Assembly (NCBI GenBank): GCA_024305405.1
Contig: JAKNDB010000105.1
Location: forward strand, 806,001-870,000
Length of the DNA stretch: 64,000 bases
From: Dirofilaria immitis
Taxonomy: Eukaryota; Nematoda; Chromadorea; Rhabditida; Onchocercidae
Reading direction: 5' to 3'
A program made the translations under genes and the position numbers. Under the pieces are notes generated by a model. The model ran no database searches and was not told where the DNA came from. It saw only the letters and a list, made by a program, of their open reading frames with translations. Of the stretch, positions 49,344-61,152 are shown in pieces (position 1 is the first letter of the stretch; every line of letters begins with the position of its first letter).

Positions 49344-50242
49344 TGGGTAAGTTGTCATAGACAGTAGATGGTATATATCAACAAAACCAAAAATAATCTT
49401 GAAAAAAATTTCTTGTAGTTTCGGATCGGGATGTTCAGGATGTTCACTAGCGGTTTTTGTATACATATTATTATGCGTTCATTTCGTTTTTTTTTAGTGG
49501 TTGGATCACTCTAATAAAGCACAGAAACCTGAAATTTATATTTTTATGTTTTTATAGCATTTTTATCACTAATTAAAATGAGTTGGTGTGTTTTTCAGAT
49601 TCAGATTTTCAGAATTATTTTTAAATTAAAATTAACTTGCATTTCAAAAATTTCTTTTATTCAAACGCTTAAGTAACATTATCAATCAAAAATCGGTTTT
49701 CAAAACCATGCGGGTAGTTTAGATTATGCGCATATTTCTACCTCTCATCATAGTTTAAGGCATGTAAAAGTGGTTTTTCGCAAACTTAATTAATGATACT
49801 TTTATCAATTGATTTATTAGTTTTGCAGCTTCCATCCCTTTCCCAATATTTCATTTCAAAATGTACCACATTGGTGGTGTCGATTTTATGCATATTTGGT
49901 TCTCATTATATTCCATGTTTTGAAAAGATTTATTCATCCTTTATAACAGTTATTTATCAACGGCAAAACTGAAAATAAGAAACTCTGGAGAAAATGTTAT
50001 ATTCGAACGGATCAAAATTATTTTTGCTTTTTGAAATTTTTATAGCATTGATAATTTTAAAACTGGTTGCAAGAAGATATTTTGTAAAAATTTGCATTTT
50101 ACACTTCTTTTGTTCTCGCTTTCTTATCATCATCATTTTGAACACAAAACTACAGAAATAGTAGAATGTCCTGGAATCGATTTAGTCTTAAAAAAAGGTT
50201 GGTCTAAAAATTAATGATTGAAATCTTCAAAATTTAATCATT

Positions 50243-50314
50243 GCACCTGGATGAATTTTCGTAGAAATACAAGCTGGTTCGCACCTGGATGAATTTTCGT
50301 AGAAATACAAGCTG
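50243..50314. repeat. 38-base tandem duplication
   Basis: GCACCTGGATGAATTTTCGT plus the following 14 or so bases occur twice in a row with no difference in the core. Confidence 0.9.
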
Positions 50315-50729
50315 ATTTAGGAAATGCTTTGTATACGATTTAGAAAGAATTTGCATAACATTTACACCAGACGAAAATCAAATATTCTCTAGTGTTTTAT
50401 ATTTTATCATCACTTTTACTTCTCAAACTGTATTGAATCTCCACAGTTATATCGTAATATGATTTGTAATGTAAATTTCATTATTGCGTATATTTTAAGA
50501 AAGAAAGCCGCTAGTTTCAGTCCTAGGCCTATCTCGATATGTGTATATGCATAATATATTTTAGTTCTTAAGACCAATTTATTTCATTAGTTCTGAATTG
50601 GATATGTATATTCCATTGCATGGTGACTTCCGTGGCCTTTTTTATAAGTAATAAATTCTATCTTATTCATGAAACAAGCCTATTTCGTGGGTCGAAAATT
50701 TTAATAAAAAGCAAAAAAATTCATAAATT

Positions 50730-50918
50730 ATGATGCATTGCAATACAGAACAACTTTTTAGATTGTGGAATGTGATTCTGATTATCCTGGTAGCTGTTCA
50801 AATTGCCGAAATTGTATCATTTTCAACAATTTTGTTAAATACTAAAGTTCAACAAAAAGAAATTAAAAGAGAGCTGAAGCAAGAATATAAAAGATTGCAT
50901 CAACTCATATGTAATTAA
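50730..50918 (+). CDS. Possible 62-residue membrane protein with coiled-coil tail
   Basis: The frame starts at ATG-ATG. It has a hydrophobic helix at about residues 13-33 (WNVILIILVAVQIAEIVSFS) followed by a Lys/Glu/Gln-rich helical tail (QQKEIKRELKQEYKRLHQL). The composition is more protein-like than that of neighbouring frames. I know no family, and a last exon or a chance frame is possible. Confidence 0.35.
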   Translation: MMHCNTEQLFRLWNVILIILVAVQIAEIVSFSTILLNTKVQQKEIKRELKQEYKRLHQLICN

Positions 50919-51739
50919 GTCAAATATAGACAATTTTTGGATATGTCATTAATTTGAATTTTCTGAAGCATCGTTATATTTATATTGTTAAGGAAATTTT
51001 GCAGATGTATATTACAAAAGAAAAACGAAGATATTTTACCAGCAGAATTTGTCGCTAAATAATTTATTTAATGTTTATTGTAACACAGTTTACACTACTG
51101 ATAATTTTTGATGTAGTAAATCCAATGCAGAAATTTTGAATTTGTTAGAGATTTTGGTCTGCTTATAACTTATGTTGTTCCGTTCTACAAATGCTTCCGC
51201 AAATTCGTTTCATTTCCATTTGCTTAAAAAGATACTTTAAAATGAGAAATATTTAAGTCAGCAAATCGAAAAATTATTTAAAAAACTGCTCGCGAATCGT
51301 ACTTTGCAAAACTCATATTCCAAGATTAAAATTACAAAAGTATATCAGCAATAAATAATGAAAAATATTGTCAGAAGAATCTTGCTGATATATTATCGTT
51401 TAAAGAGTCATCACTGATTATCGATATAGATTAGGGACTATGAATCTAAAAGTTTATTTACACAACGCATATGTTTTACACAATTTATATACAGCATGAT
51501 TCTTGAAACGTGATATTACAAGTCAATGAAGAAATGAACCTTTCTATAGTGAGGGTAAGATTTGATAAATCCAGTTCGCTAAAATTTTTTTTGGGAGAGC
51601 GAGCTTACACTTTCCGCTAATCAAATCAGATGTACAAAATTAGTTTCATTTCTGATATCAAATTGCTAAAAATTTTCAATAACCAGCAACTTTAAACCTT
51701 GGATAAGATAATGTTTAAAAATTTCTATAAATAGTAGGC

Positions 51740-52271
51740 CGCAAGCCAAATTCACTTTCGTAATTGGTCTATCGACGTCATCTGATTCGTGAGTCACAAG
51801 AATCGTATAGCAACTTCTTTTTCCAAATATTGCAAATCTAACCATAGCTGATAATTCTGAAAAAAAAAGCTGTTATATGCGACGTATATGAAAAGTTTCA
51901 GAATACAGAATGCTTTTCTTTTCTAAATATTTAAAATCTATTCTAAATATTTAAAATCTCTAGCGCTTAAAAAACTTGAAGAATTTTAAGAACAACCGCA
52001 TATCAGAAAAATAGGGAAAAAGTAATAAAAATATAATATCCACCTCCTAAACCATATCATTAATCCAAATTTATCTGTAGCCAATTATGATTTAATGCTT
52101 TCAGTACTATTAGTCGTTTGCTCATTTTATGTTGCAGTAAACTGTTGATAAAATCGATTGCTACAGCTGTAATTTCATGCCATGAATTTAGGAGATACAT
52201 GAACTCGACATTCTGGATTTGGTTATTAATGCCTTCGTCTTCATTGGAAGAAAATGTTCCGGACAAGCTAA
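51740..52271 (-). pseudogene. Decayed C-terminal fragment of a protein kinase D gene
   Basis: Two adjacent exon remnants match the end of the PKD kinase domain. The first, after a TTTTTAG acceptor at 52272, reads [19 protein letters not shown] then [12 protein letters not shown] and LNHNWLQ (PKD has PFNEDEDI, INNLLQVKM, LSHPWLQ). The second, after TTTTTTTTCAG near 51862, reads NYQLWLDLQYLEKEV and THESDD, as in PKD. Lesions include Phe-Ser-Ser where PKD has Phe-Pro-Phe, an absent GT donor (CAG then ATAAAT), a frame break before THESDD, and a TAG where the conserved Trp after THESDD is expected. No upstream kinase, C1 or PH exons are recognisable nearby. A broken relic is the best reading, though sequence errors add to the damage. 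Confidence 0.75.
51931..51961. repeat. Short tandem duplication
   Basis: TTCTAAATATTTAAAATCTA occurs twice in succession between the two protein kinase D remnants and the flanking sequence. Confidence 0.7.
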
Positions 52272-55200
52272 AAACATAGGATCGGCATGACGGAATACTA
52301 TTTATGTATCAGCGATATCGTGAAATGCTAACAGTCTTTATCAAACTATTTAAAACAACAATATTTCGAAAATTAGTCATTTTAGCAATATTGGAGAGAG
52401 GAAAAGTATCAGAAACTTCTATTAACGGTACTTTTAGACTGTCTGCATAAAATTTAAAATAACATCAACGGAACACATATGTAAATTCTTCATATACCAC
52501 CGGAATTAATTTTCGTAGATTCTAGAAACTAAGAATTTTTTCAAAAATCCTGAATTAAGAAACCAGATTCCACAATGTGAGAGGCATTTCATCGAGTATA
52601 ATTTCTTCTTATTTGCTTTATACAAATCAATATAAATAAAGACGTCCATCAAAAGGATTAATTCTTTCAGCATTTAAATTTTCAAAATTTATAACTTTCA
52701 TTCTTATTCCAAGCGCCATTATAGCAACACTACCACGACAATTATTCCCAACCATTTCAATATATTTCTTATGACAGATAATTTGCATTCTGAAATAACT
52801 CTTATTTTTAAATTTTCTCTTGCTTTATTTAAATCATTGAATCATGAACTAATTAAATTATAAGTGAAAAGAAACGTAAGTGAAAACTGAGATTACAAGA
52901 ATGCTATTGCTAACTTAATATATCAATTCAATTAAAATTTAATAAGAAATATAACTTCTTATAGGTAGGTAATTATGTATCGCTTTGCATGCGACAATTC
53001 CCCAATTTTAGTATTTTTGGAAATCATTCTTAATTTTTTTTTAAAATTGAATTTAACAAATCAAGGCACTGTAATCCTTGACGTATTAAACATTTCAACA
53101 ACTTCTTGCAATAATGACATATTAACATATTATTGATCGCTTATATGATTGCATTTGAAATATATGCGGTAGCTGAAAGGTTGATCATTTGATCTTTTTA
53201 ACTCATATACTAATCATTATTGACTAATTAAAGGGAAAGTTAGACAAAATTTGACCGATGGAATCATTTTCATTCCGGGATACTGACCACTCTATTGCCA
53301 CTACGTTCTTGCAAAACGCTTTGTAAGAAATTTGATAACATTGATAATGTACAGATTTATTACATAAATACATCTAATATATGATAAGAAAAATTTTTAA
53401 ATCTGTTAATAATGATATTCAGATATCACAAAAGTGAAAGAAAATATTAGTTTTTATAAAATTAAACATAATAGAAGCATAAATAAGATATCTCCGCTTA
53501 AATATTTCGTCGAAATATGAGAGGGTTAAAGATCAATTTGGCCAAAGAACTTTAACTACTAAATGGGTATCTAGCTAGAAGGCGAAATGACAAACAAATA
53601 TGCAATCAATAAGAAATGGAAATGAGTTTGTAATGAGTTAGATTGGTTATTACTTATGACTACAATAATACACCCAAATAAATTAAGCATATTACAGGAT
53701 CTACATTTTCAGACTAATGTCTGTACAAGCCTGCATAACTATTCTCGACTCACAATTGAATCATTTGAAACAGAACGAAAATGTTCAGAGAATGAAAACA
53801 ACTGAAGATGCATAAATGATAGTTATTTAGTAGAAAAGAAAAGAAAAAACATACCAAAGTTTAGCATATATTAGAAGAAAATTAAATTTTATAAGATCAA
53901 TCCCTAAAATATTTCGATTTAACATTTTCCTTTTAATTGTGCTTTCCTCTGCAATTGGATTTCTCGTGAAGTTAGTTTCGAAACTGCTAATATTTAAGTG
54001 TATATTATCAACGAAATTAGAACGTAACAATCATTTCACGTGAGATTATTTTATCCGGAGGAAGATAGACGTGAAGGGAGCAGACTACTGATGTTTCTCG
54101 TTGATAAGTGCTGGAATAAGACGTAGTCTGAATACAAGAAATGAAGAAATGAAAGGTATCTGGATTTTTTCTTAAAATTATATCTTTTGGAAAAGATTAA
54201 ACCAAAAGAAATCTCTAAAAAGTACAAAGTACTCAGAGATGTATGTTGAATAGATATCAATCCATACAAGTAAGCGGGACCTGAAGGACTTAATTTTCAA
54301 TGAACTAAAATGAAGTCATGGGATTGAAAACTTTTATAGCATAGAAAAAATTTTAGCAAAGATTAGGCGGCCAAAATATTCGTCAAACAATTAAATACTA
54401 TTAATTCACTAAGCAATTTCTGCAATGTTTTGTTTCAAACATGAAAATTAACAAGAATGAAAAATTGCTGATGTTGTAAAATATTGTAAAATACGGTTAT
54501 AAGCATGGAGACAATGGAGCTATTATGAACGCCATAAAATCTCTTTTCTTCATAACATGAAGATATCTTCATGAGAATTTGAAGCAAGTAAAATTTATGA
54601 AGTCCATATTTAATTTCTGATCAAATTTTTTCTACATGTTGAAAATATAGATCACAATTAATCAGCGGTAATTTAAAATGAAATGTTGAATTTTGTTTAT
54701 TTAATCATTCAATTTAATACGGAAAGCTACTGGAGTTACTGAAATAAATTTAGGTACAAGCCAGTCTTAAGTATCAGTTGAAAGTCAATTTCTTCAAATT
54801 TTCAGGATATCAGAACAAGAAGAAAAACTAAAAATTGTTTAGTTGCAATTTGTTATAATAGATTTAAGAGTTATACTATTGTTTTTTTTCCAGACTGTTC
54901 GAATAAAAAAGAGACATTATATTAGTGTTATCCGGAAACTGTAGTAACAAAAGATAATGAACGAGCAATAGTCAACCTCATAATAGGTTATCACATGCCA
55001 GAAATCTGTCATAATCGACAAAATTATCAACACTCAAGTCGTCTAAATATTTATATACAAAGTTTTTATTAGACATATTTCTAATAAACATATTTTATGA
55101 AATCTAATTTGAATGAAATATCTAATATAATGAATGAAATTTTATGTATATATAACCTTAACAACTGAAGCAAAGAGTGGGAGAGGTGGATGCATTTTGA

Positions 55201-58200
55201 GGCTTAAAAGATTTAAAATGTTGTGTTTCAAGTTCACTTCAGCGTCTCGATAATTTTGATTGTTAACAACTGCCAAGCTTATAAATGCTGGTTGTTGTAT
55301 TCATAAAGTCTTCAACTTTGATTGAAAATGTTACGATAATTCTAAAAATAAGAATAAAAGTAAGGTAGAAATAAAGTAACACTTAAAAATGAGCAAATGA
55401 TTAAACATAAACAGCTAAAAAAATGTGCTTCGTCATAAATGGACTGTTGTTTATATTGGTCCATTTTAAGAATATTTACTTATCTTATAAACTAGCAATT
55501 AGCATCACTTTCTAGTTCCCGACTTGAATAACATTTACAAATAAACAGATTTCATCGCAATTTGAAATTCGCTTATAACGAATGAAAAAAATTACGATGA
55601 AAAAAAGCAAAGATAATTGCAATTAGAAGAAATTTTCTGAAAAATAAAAACATTTCATTTCATTCAGTCATTCTCTGCAGAATATTTTCCTTCTGACACA
55701 AAATCCCTGGAATATGAGCAAAAAAATTTGTATAATTGTTTTTGAATTATTTCAAATACCATCCTATAAATCAAAAAAAATTAAAAATGGAAAAAATGCG
55801 ACTTTTTCCTTATTTAGGATTTGTTTGGAAAATTGCAGAAAATTTGCCCTTACAAGTGATAGAAGAGATTTGCTGAAATTTCTTGAAAATAATGCCCGAT
55901 TTTCGGAAGAATGTAAAACATAAGGCGAGACTGAGACATCTTATGAATAAATCATTGGGTGAAACAACATGAATAAATCATTGGGTGAAACAACATCTAG
56001 ATACAAATTGAATCCTTTTTTCAAATAATTAAAAGCAAATTGAAAGAAAAGAAATTTGATTTGCTATCCTTTTCTTTTAGTTGAGCAGCAAATTAATGTG
56101 AAGGATAATGTAAAAAGCATTCAGATGCCGATCTGATTCTAGATGCTCAAATCACGAAATAACATACAAATTTTTTCTAAACTGCTTTACGCGCTTTTAA
56201 ATGAATAAAATTTAAAAACTTCGTTTTTAGCCGAAAAATCTAAATCGCCTTAGAATCAAAAAAACATAGAATTTTCTGAAATTTAAAGTTTCCAAAAACT
56301 TGATAATTCCATGGAAGTTATGTACTATCTGAAATATACCAACTATAATAGAAAACGGTGTAATCTTAGATCTTTTAATTGTTTTTTTTCCATTCGACTG
56401 AAGTAAGAAAACAGAATTGAATACGGAGAATAGTGTAAACCAAATAAGTTTAAAATAAATTGAAGGAAGTTTCAGTAACACGAGTCTCTGATATTCCAAA
56501 ATTTTATTTCAACCCATAGCAGAAGAAACTCTGGGCAGAAACATTCAATTACCTCAAACTTTGAGTAATTAAACTAGAGAAAGCTGTTTAAATTGAGGGA
56601 TTAGATGAGATATATGAATACTTCAAACTATTATTCTTGAAAACTTTCTACTTATGATTAAATGATATGATTAAATGACATTATTATTATTATTAAAGTC
56701 CTTTCAAACGCAACCAAAACTTCCAGACGTTTTTGATATTTTAATCACGTAAGAAATATTTTATCATTAGATTTATAACTAAAATAATGCAAAACTTCAT
56801 ATTTTTCATGTTGCACCAATTCTCTCAAATGATTGCTGGAATTTTTAGGAGCTAAATTCTAGAAATGTGATCTCTTATTTTACTGAAAAAACATCTTCAA
56901 AAAAATTACCTAAAACTCAGACTATCATGAATAAAATTGATGAAAAATATTGTTAAATGAAATTTATTCGGAATGAGATTTGCAGAGCAATTCAAAGTGG
57001 TTAAGCAAATTGAGTTTAATTAAATTTATAAATCGTTTTCATTGATAATCATAACTTAAAATCCTTGGTCTACTTCCAATGTTAGTTGCTTAAATTTAAC
57101 CAAAAATATAAATTCTAAATTTTCCCTAAATTAGTCCTTCTTATCAAAAAATTAGAAATTTTATATCGTCTGCGTCTTGCAAGCATATTCGTTAATCAAC
57201 ATCGTAAGAAATTTTTTGATATTAATCCCTATGGAAAAGAGTACTAATTTTAAATCGGCTAAAATCATTTTATCAGTTGAACAATACTTGACGAATGATA
57301 TTTGTTAAAGTATAAGGATAAATCTGGACAATGTTAAATAGAAATTTTCACCAGATGCAATAATCTTTTAAATTTCAAACTTTTCAAAATTTCCATTTAT
57401 ATTTATTTGAATGCAAAAGAAATTTTGAAAGTTAGCTGCATGAAAACTTGAAGTTCGATATTTTTTATTTTCTCAACCAAAACTTTTGTATCTATTTATT
57501 TTTTAAGTTCTGAAAATAACCAATTTTTTTCAATGTGAACTTTAACTTTTAAAATGCATCTTGGCATGTAAATAGTTATAATCACTGGGTTGTCTCAGTA
57601 TTTTCAGAAATAGCTAAAAATTAAGCATCGTGAATTACAGTCAACATGAAATATTACCATAATTTAATGAATAAATCACAATGATAGTATCGTCGTATTG
57701 TCACATATATAAATACATGTGAATTGTGGAAGAATAATAATACTAAATGCTTAAAAATGATGCGATTTGACATTTGCATAAATGAAAAGGCACATTTTAT
57801 CATTAACCACCTTAATGATTTGTTAGGTATTTGTAATAATAAGTTATCATATGACATGACTAGGACTATAATCGCTATTTTTTATTTCAAATATGAATGA
57901 ATCAAGAATGTAAGAATATTAACAAAAGTTAAATGAGAGCAATAAATAGGATAAATTGGAAATAAATAATGGATTTGATGAACAAATTGAGGAATATTTG
58001 ATGAATGTATGTATATCTGGATTTTAATTGATGCAAATTTGCTAGATATTAGTAATACATTGATAAAGGTATCATTCAATGGTTAGTTTTAGATTGAATG
58101 ATTATTGATTGGGAATATGCATTCAGATTAGTAATAAATGCTTTAAATGTACCTATTTGACAGATAAACTTAAAAATTTAAGTTGAAGAAGGATGGGAGT

Positions 58201-59134
58201 AGAAATATTTTTAATGTATTTTTTATTATAAGGCTATTTCATGTAATCGAAAAGTCGAATCATTTAGTCATAATTTTAATTTTAAGACAAGTCTAAAAAT
58301 TATAAAGTAATACTTTTAATAGTTGCAAATTCTTCCCAGTTTCATTCTCTAAAAAATCAATCTCACTTTCTATTCGATGAAGTATTTCAAAAGAATTTGC
58401 TACTCTTATTTTACTCATGAAAATTTTTTCCGAGCAAGAGATACATAATGATATATTTCGATATTTAATATAAATATGACAAGAGGAAAGTGAAACAAAA
58501 TATATCTTAATTTTCTTTAAAGTTGGTCGAAATTTGAACTGAGTGTTACTATATTCAGCATTTCATTTTATGTGTCGGTCTAAAATATTTTGAAAACAAA
58601 GCATTAGATCCTGTAGAGAATTTTGCAAGCAGAGAAAGAAAATGTAAGGACAAAAAAGAAATGAATGCTTCAGACGATAAATTAGAAAAAAATATTTGAA
58701 AACTTTGAGTTTTTGAAAACTGTGAGTAAGGATTTATCATTCTACTTTTGTGTGTCTAAAAATTTTGTGACTATTAAGAGAAGAATTCTAAAATATCTTC
58801 GTTCTATAAGAAGGATTTAAAATAAAGTAAAACACGAACAAGTAAGAAAAAATGTTTTAGAATTTTCTCAAACAACAAAAAATGCAAACAATTATTTTGT
58901 GACTCTTCATGGCTACAAAAATATGCAAAATTCAATAAATGAAGCCTTTAACTCAATGAAGATTGTAGATATTTAACTGCATTATATTAATTTTATAAAA
59001 TAATTACCGTGTATAAATCTTTTAAAAATAAAATCTTTAAATGAAATTCAGATAAAATTTCATTTATATTCATCAGAATGGAAAGCAAACATCAAGACAA
59101 AAATAGTATAAGAAATAAGAGATTGGAAAGAAAA
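52272..59134. other. Long AT-rich intergenic region
   Basis: Many short frames occur (for example minus 53827-54030, 54051-54269, 56227-56499, 57654-57857; plus 55714-55923), but none resembles a known protein or has convincing splice context. A 26-base tandem repeat lies at 55943. Confidence 0.4.
55943..55994. repeat. 26-base perfect tandem duplication
   Basis: ATGAATAAATCATTGGGTGA plus AACAAC occurs twice, back to back. Confidence 0.95.
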
Positions 59135-61152
59135 TCACGATCCTGGATATGAATCCAAATTGCTTTTCAATACTCCACGTGGAGTACCACTCTCATTAAA
59201 TCGGACGCGTCCTCGATTACCATATGAGGAGGCCGATGATCCAGCGTAAAGCTCCGATTCATCACGAAATTGTGGCGGATGGGTGCTGAATACTATCGTT
59301 CCCATCGGAATACCAAATCCGCCTGTAAAAGATAACAAAGCGGGGTAATTTCAATTGTTAATCATATGAACAAAAACTTAAAGTAAGCTCCATGTATTAG
59401 CGGAAGTTAGAATCTTTGAAGTGATTACAACATAATGGATAGAATCCGCTATCATTTACAGATTCGTACAATTGCGGATTACGCCGACGATGAAGCCAAC
59501 ATCCATTGCATAGAAGGCAGCATAAGAATGAACATAACACACTCAGGATTATGCTAACAATCAATCCAATGATAAGTAATGTGTAATCAATCCTGAAGTA
59601 AACTTTCAGTAAATCAGTCAGACTTAACTTAAGCTGTTTAATTCAATATGTTTACTTCCTAGAATAAAGAATGTATATAATCTAATTATTACACCTTGCG
59701 AATTGATAATATTGAATTTAAAATCTTTTTCTCAGAAAAGATTAGCGTGTAACCTATATTATATTATATGTTAGAGAAGCGATTTTTTTCACTTTTTATA
59801 CGAAAAATTCTGATTATCGTGACGTATTTATTCAAGATGACAAGGTATCCAATTTTATTCAATAGCTGATATCCGATTCTATTCGAATTTCAAAAATTCT
59901 ATTTGAATATTCATAGCCTACTGAAAATTACTGCCATAAGCAATAAAACGCTGTTGTCTATCATGTTCTGAGGTCGTTTCACGAACAATTTGATTGTCCT
60001 CCAATCCACAACAAAAATAATCCTGAAAATCTAAATTATGTACATTACTGCGAATGAAAATTTTAAATTTATTTTATAAATTTTTGACCCGTTATGATTG
60101 TATGATTGTAAAACCTTGCAGATATTTAAGCTCAAAACTATTAGCTAATATTTCAGAGTTCTGATGGTTTTACGGTTGTAAATAAGAAAAGAATCATTAT
60201 AATATATAAGTAAAGCACTGCAGCAAACAAAATTTCAGTTCTAACAAAGTTTTTCAACTTCTTCTGAAGTTTTTTAAAGGAATTCGTTTTAAATGAATTC
60301 TGTCTTTTCGTTTTAGAAGAGAAATTAATTCAATGCATGCTCTGTAGTCCACTTGAAATGTAAAGATATGTCACGGAAATTCTCTAAAAGTTAATTAAAA
60401 TAAATGTCTCAGTTTTCTTTTGTGACGGTAACATATATTTTATCCTATTTTTAGCACTGATAACTGAGTCTTTATGCCGCAATTCTTATGCAAATTTCTA
60501 TTTCAATTTACAAATTTTTTAAAATGTAAACGGCTTTGAGAGTTGAACATATTTGTTACATCCATCTTCTTTTATTCTCCTAACAACTAAAAAAATGGCA
60601 TTTGCAGAAGATGGATTTTGAGATCGCTTGAAATTTATTAGCTCTCAATCAAATAACATCAGAATTTTGGAAATTTTTGCTTTTCAGTTATCAGTTGAAT
60701 AATTGAGACCAAATTTATTATTTTGTTTTATAATAAATTTGGAAACTTTGGAAGACGTTTCACATCAATTCATTATTCCATAGACTTATCAGTTTGGATT
60801 TTTTTATACTATCATTAACAATGCTGGCACTTAAATGAATCATTTTAAATAATTCCTCAAAAATTCAGCATTATGTCTATTGGTGAAACGGAGCATAAAA
60901 ACAGCCTATTTTGAATTATTTGACAATTTTAAATGAATTTTCGTCTTATAAAAGATACAAGAGAAAATTTGTTAGCGTTAATATTTTTATAAAAGCATAG
61001 AAATATGGACTTACCTCAAAAGTGACATCTAAATTTTTGCAACATGCAAATGCGCAAGTAAGCATTTCACCTCGTTTATTCGGTGGACATTTGACAGTTG
61101 CGTGACAATTTATTGTTAACGCAAAAAACGTGATTGTAATTGCCCTAAGCAT
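59135..61152 (-). CDS. Shisa-like cysteine-rich type I membrane protein
   Basis: Four exons, 61015-61152, 59922-60022, 59460-59592 and 59135-59322, give about 186 residues. The start ATG follows TCTCTTTAG by one base. Exon 1 has a signal peptide (MLRAITITFFALTINCHA) and a Cys-rich ectodomain (KCPPNKRGEMLTCAFACCKN), which continues as DYFCCGLEDNQ. Exon 3 encodes one membrane helix (LLIIGLIVSIILSVLCSFLC) and a Cys/Arg-rich juxtamembrane part (CNGCWLHRRRNPQLYES). The last exon is a Pro/Ser/Gly-rich cytosolic tail ending SYPGS. This architecture, with paired cysteines before the helix, resembles Shisa-type adaptors, but the match is by layout only. Exon 3 ends in phase 0 while exon 4 reads only from phase 1, so one base is missing, probably in the G run at the exon 4 acceptor. 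Confidence 0.7.

Larger units (their letters stand above)
49344..51739. other. Region downstream of the ABC transporter
   Basis: Apart from the 38-base tandem repeat at 50243 and the small frame at 50730, I see nothing supportable. Confidence 0.4.
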
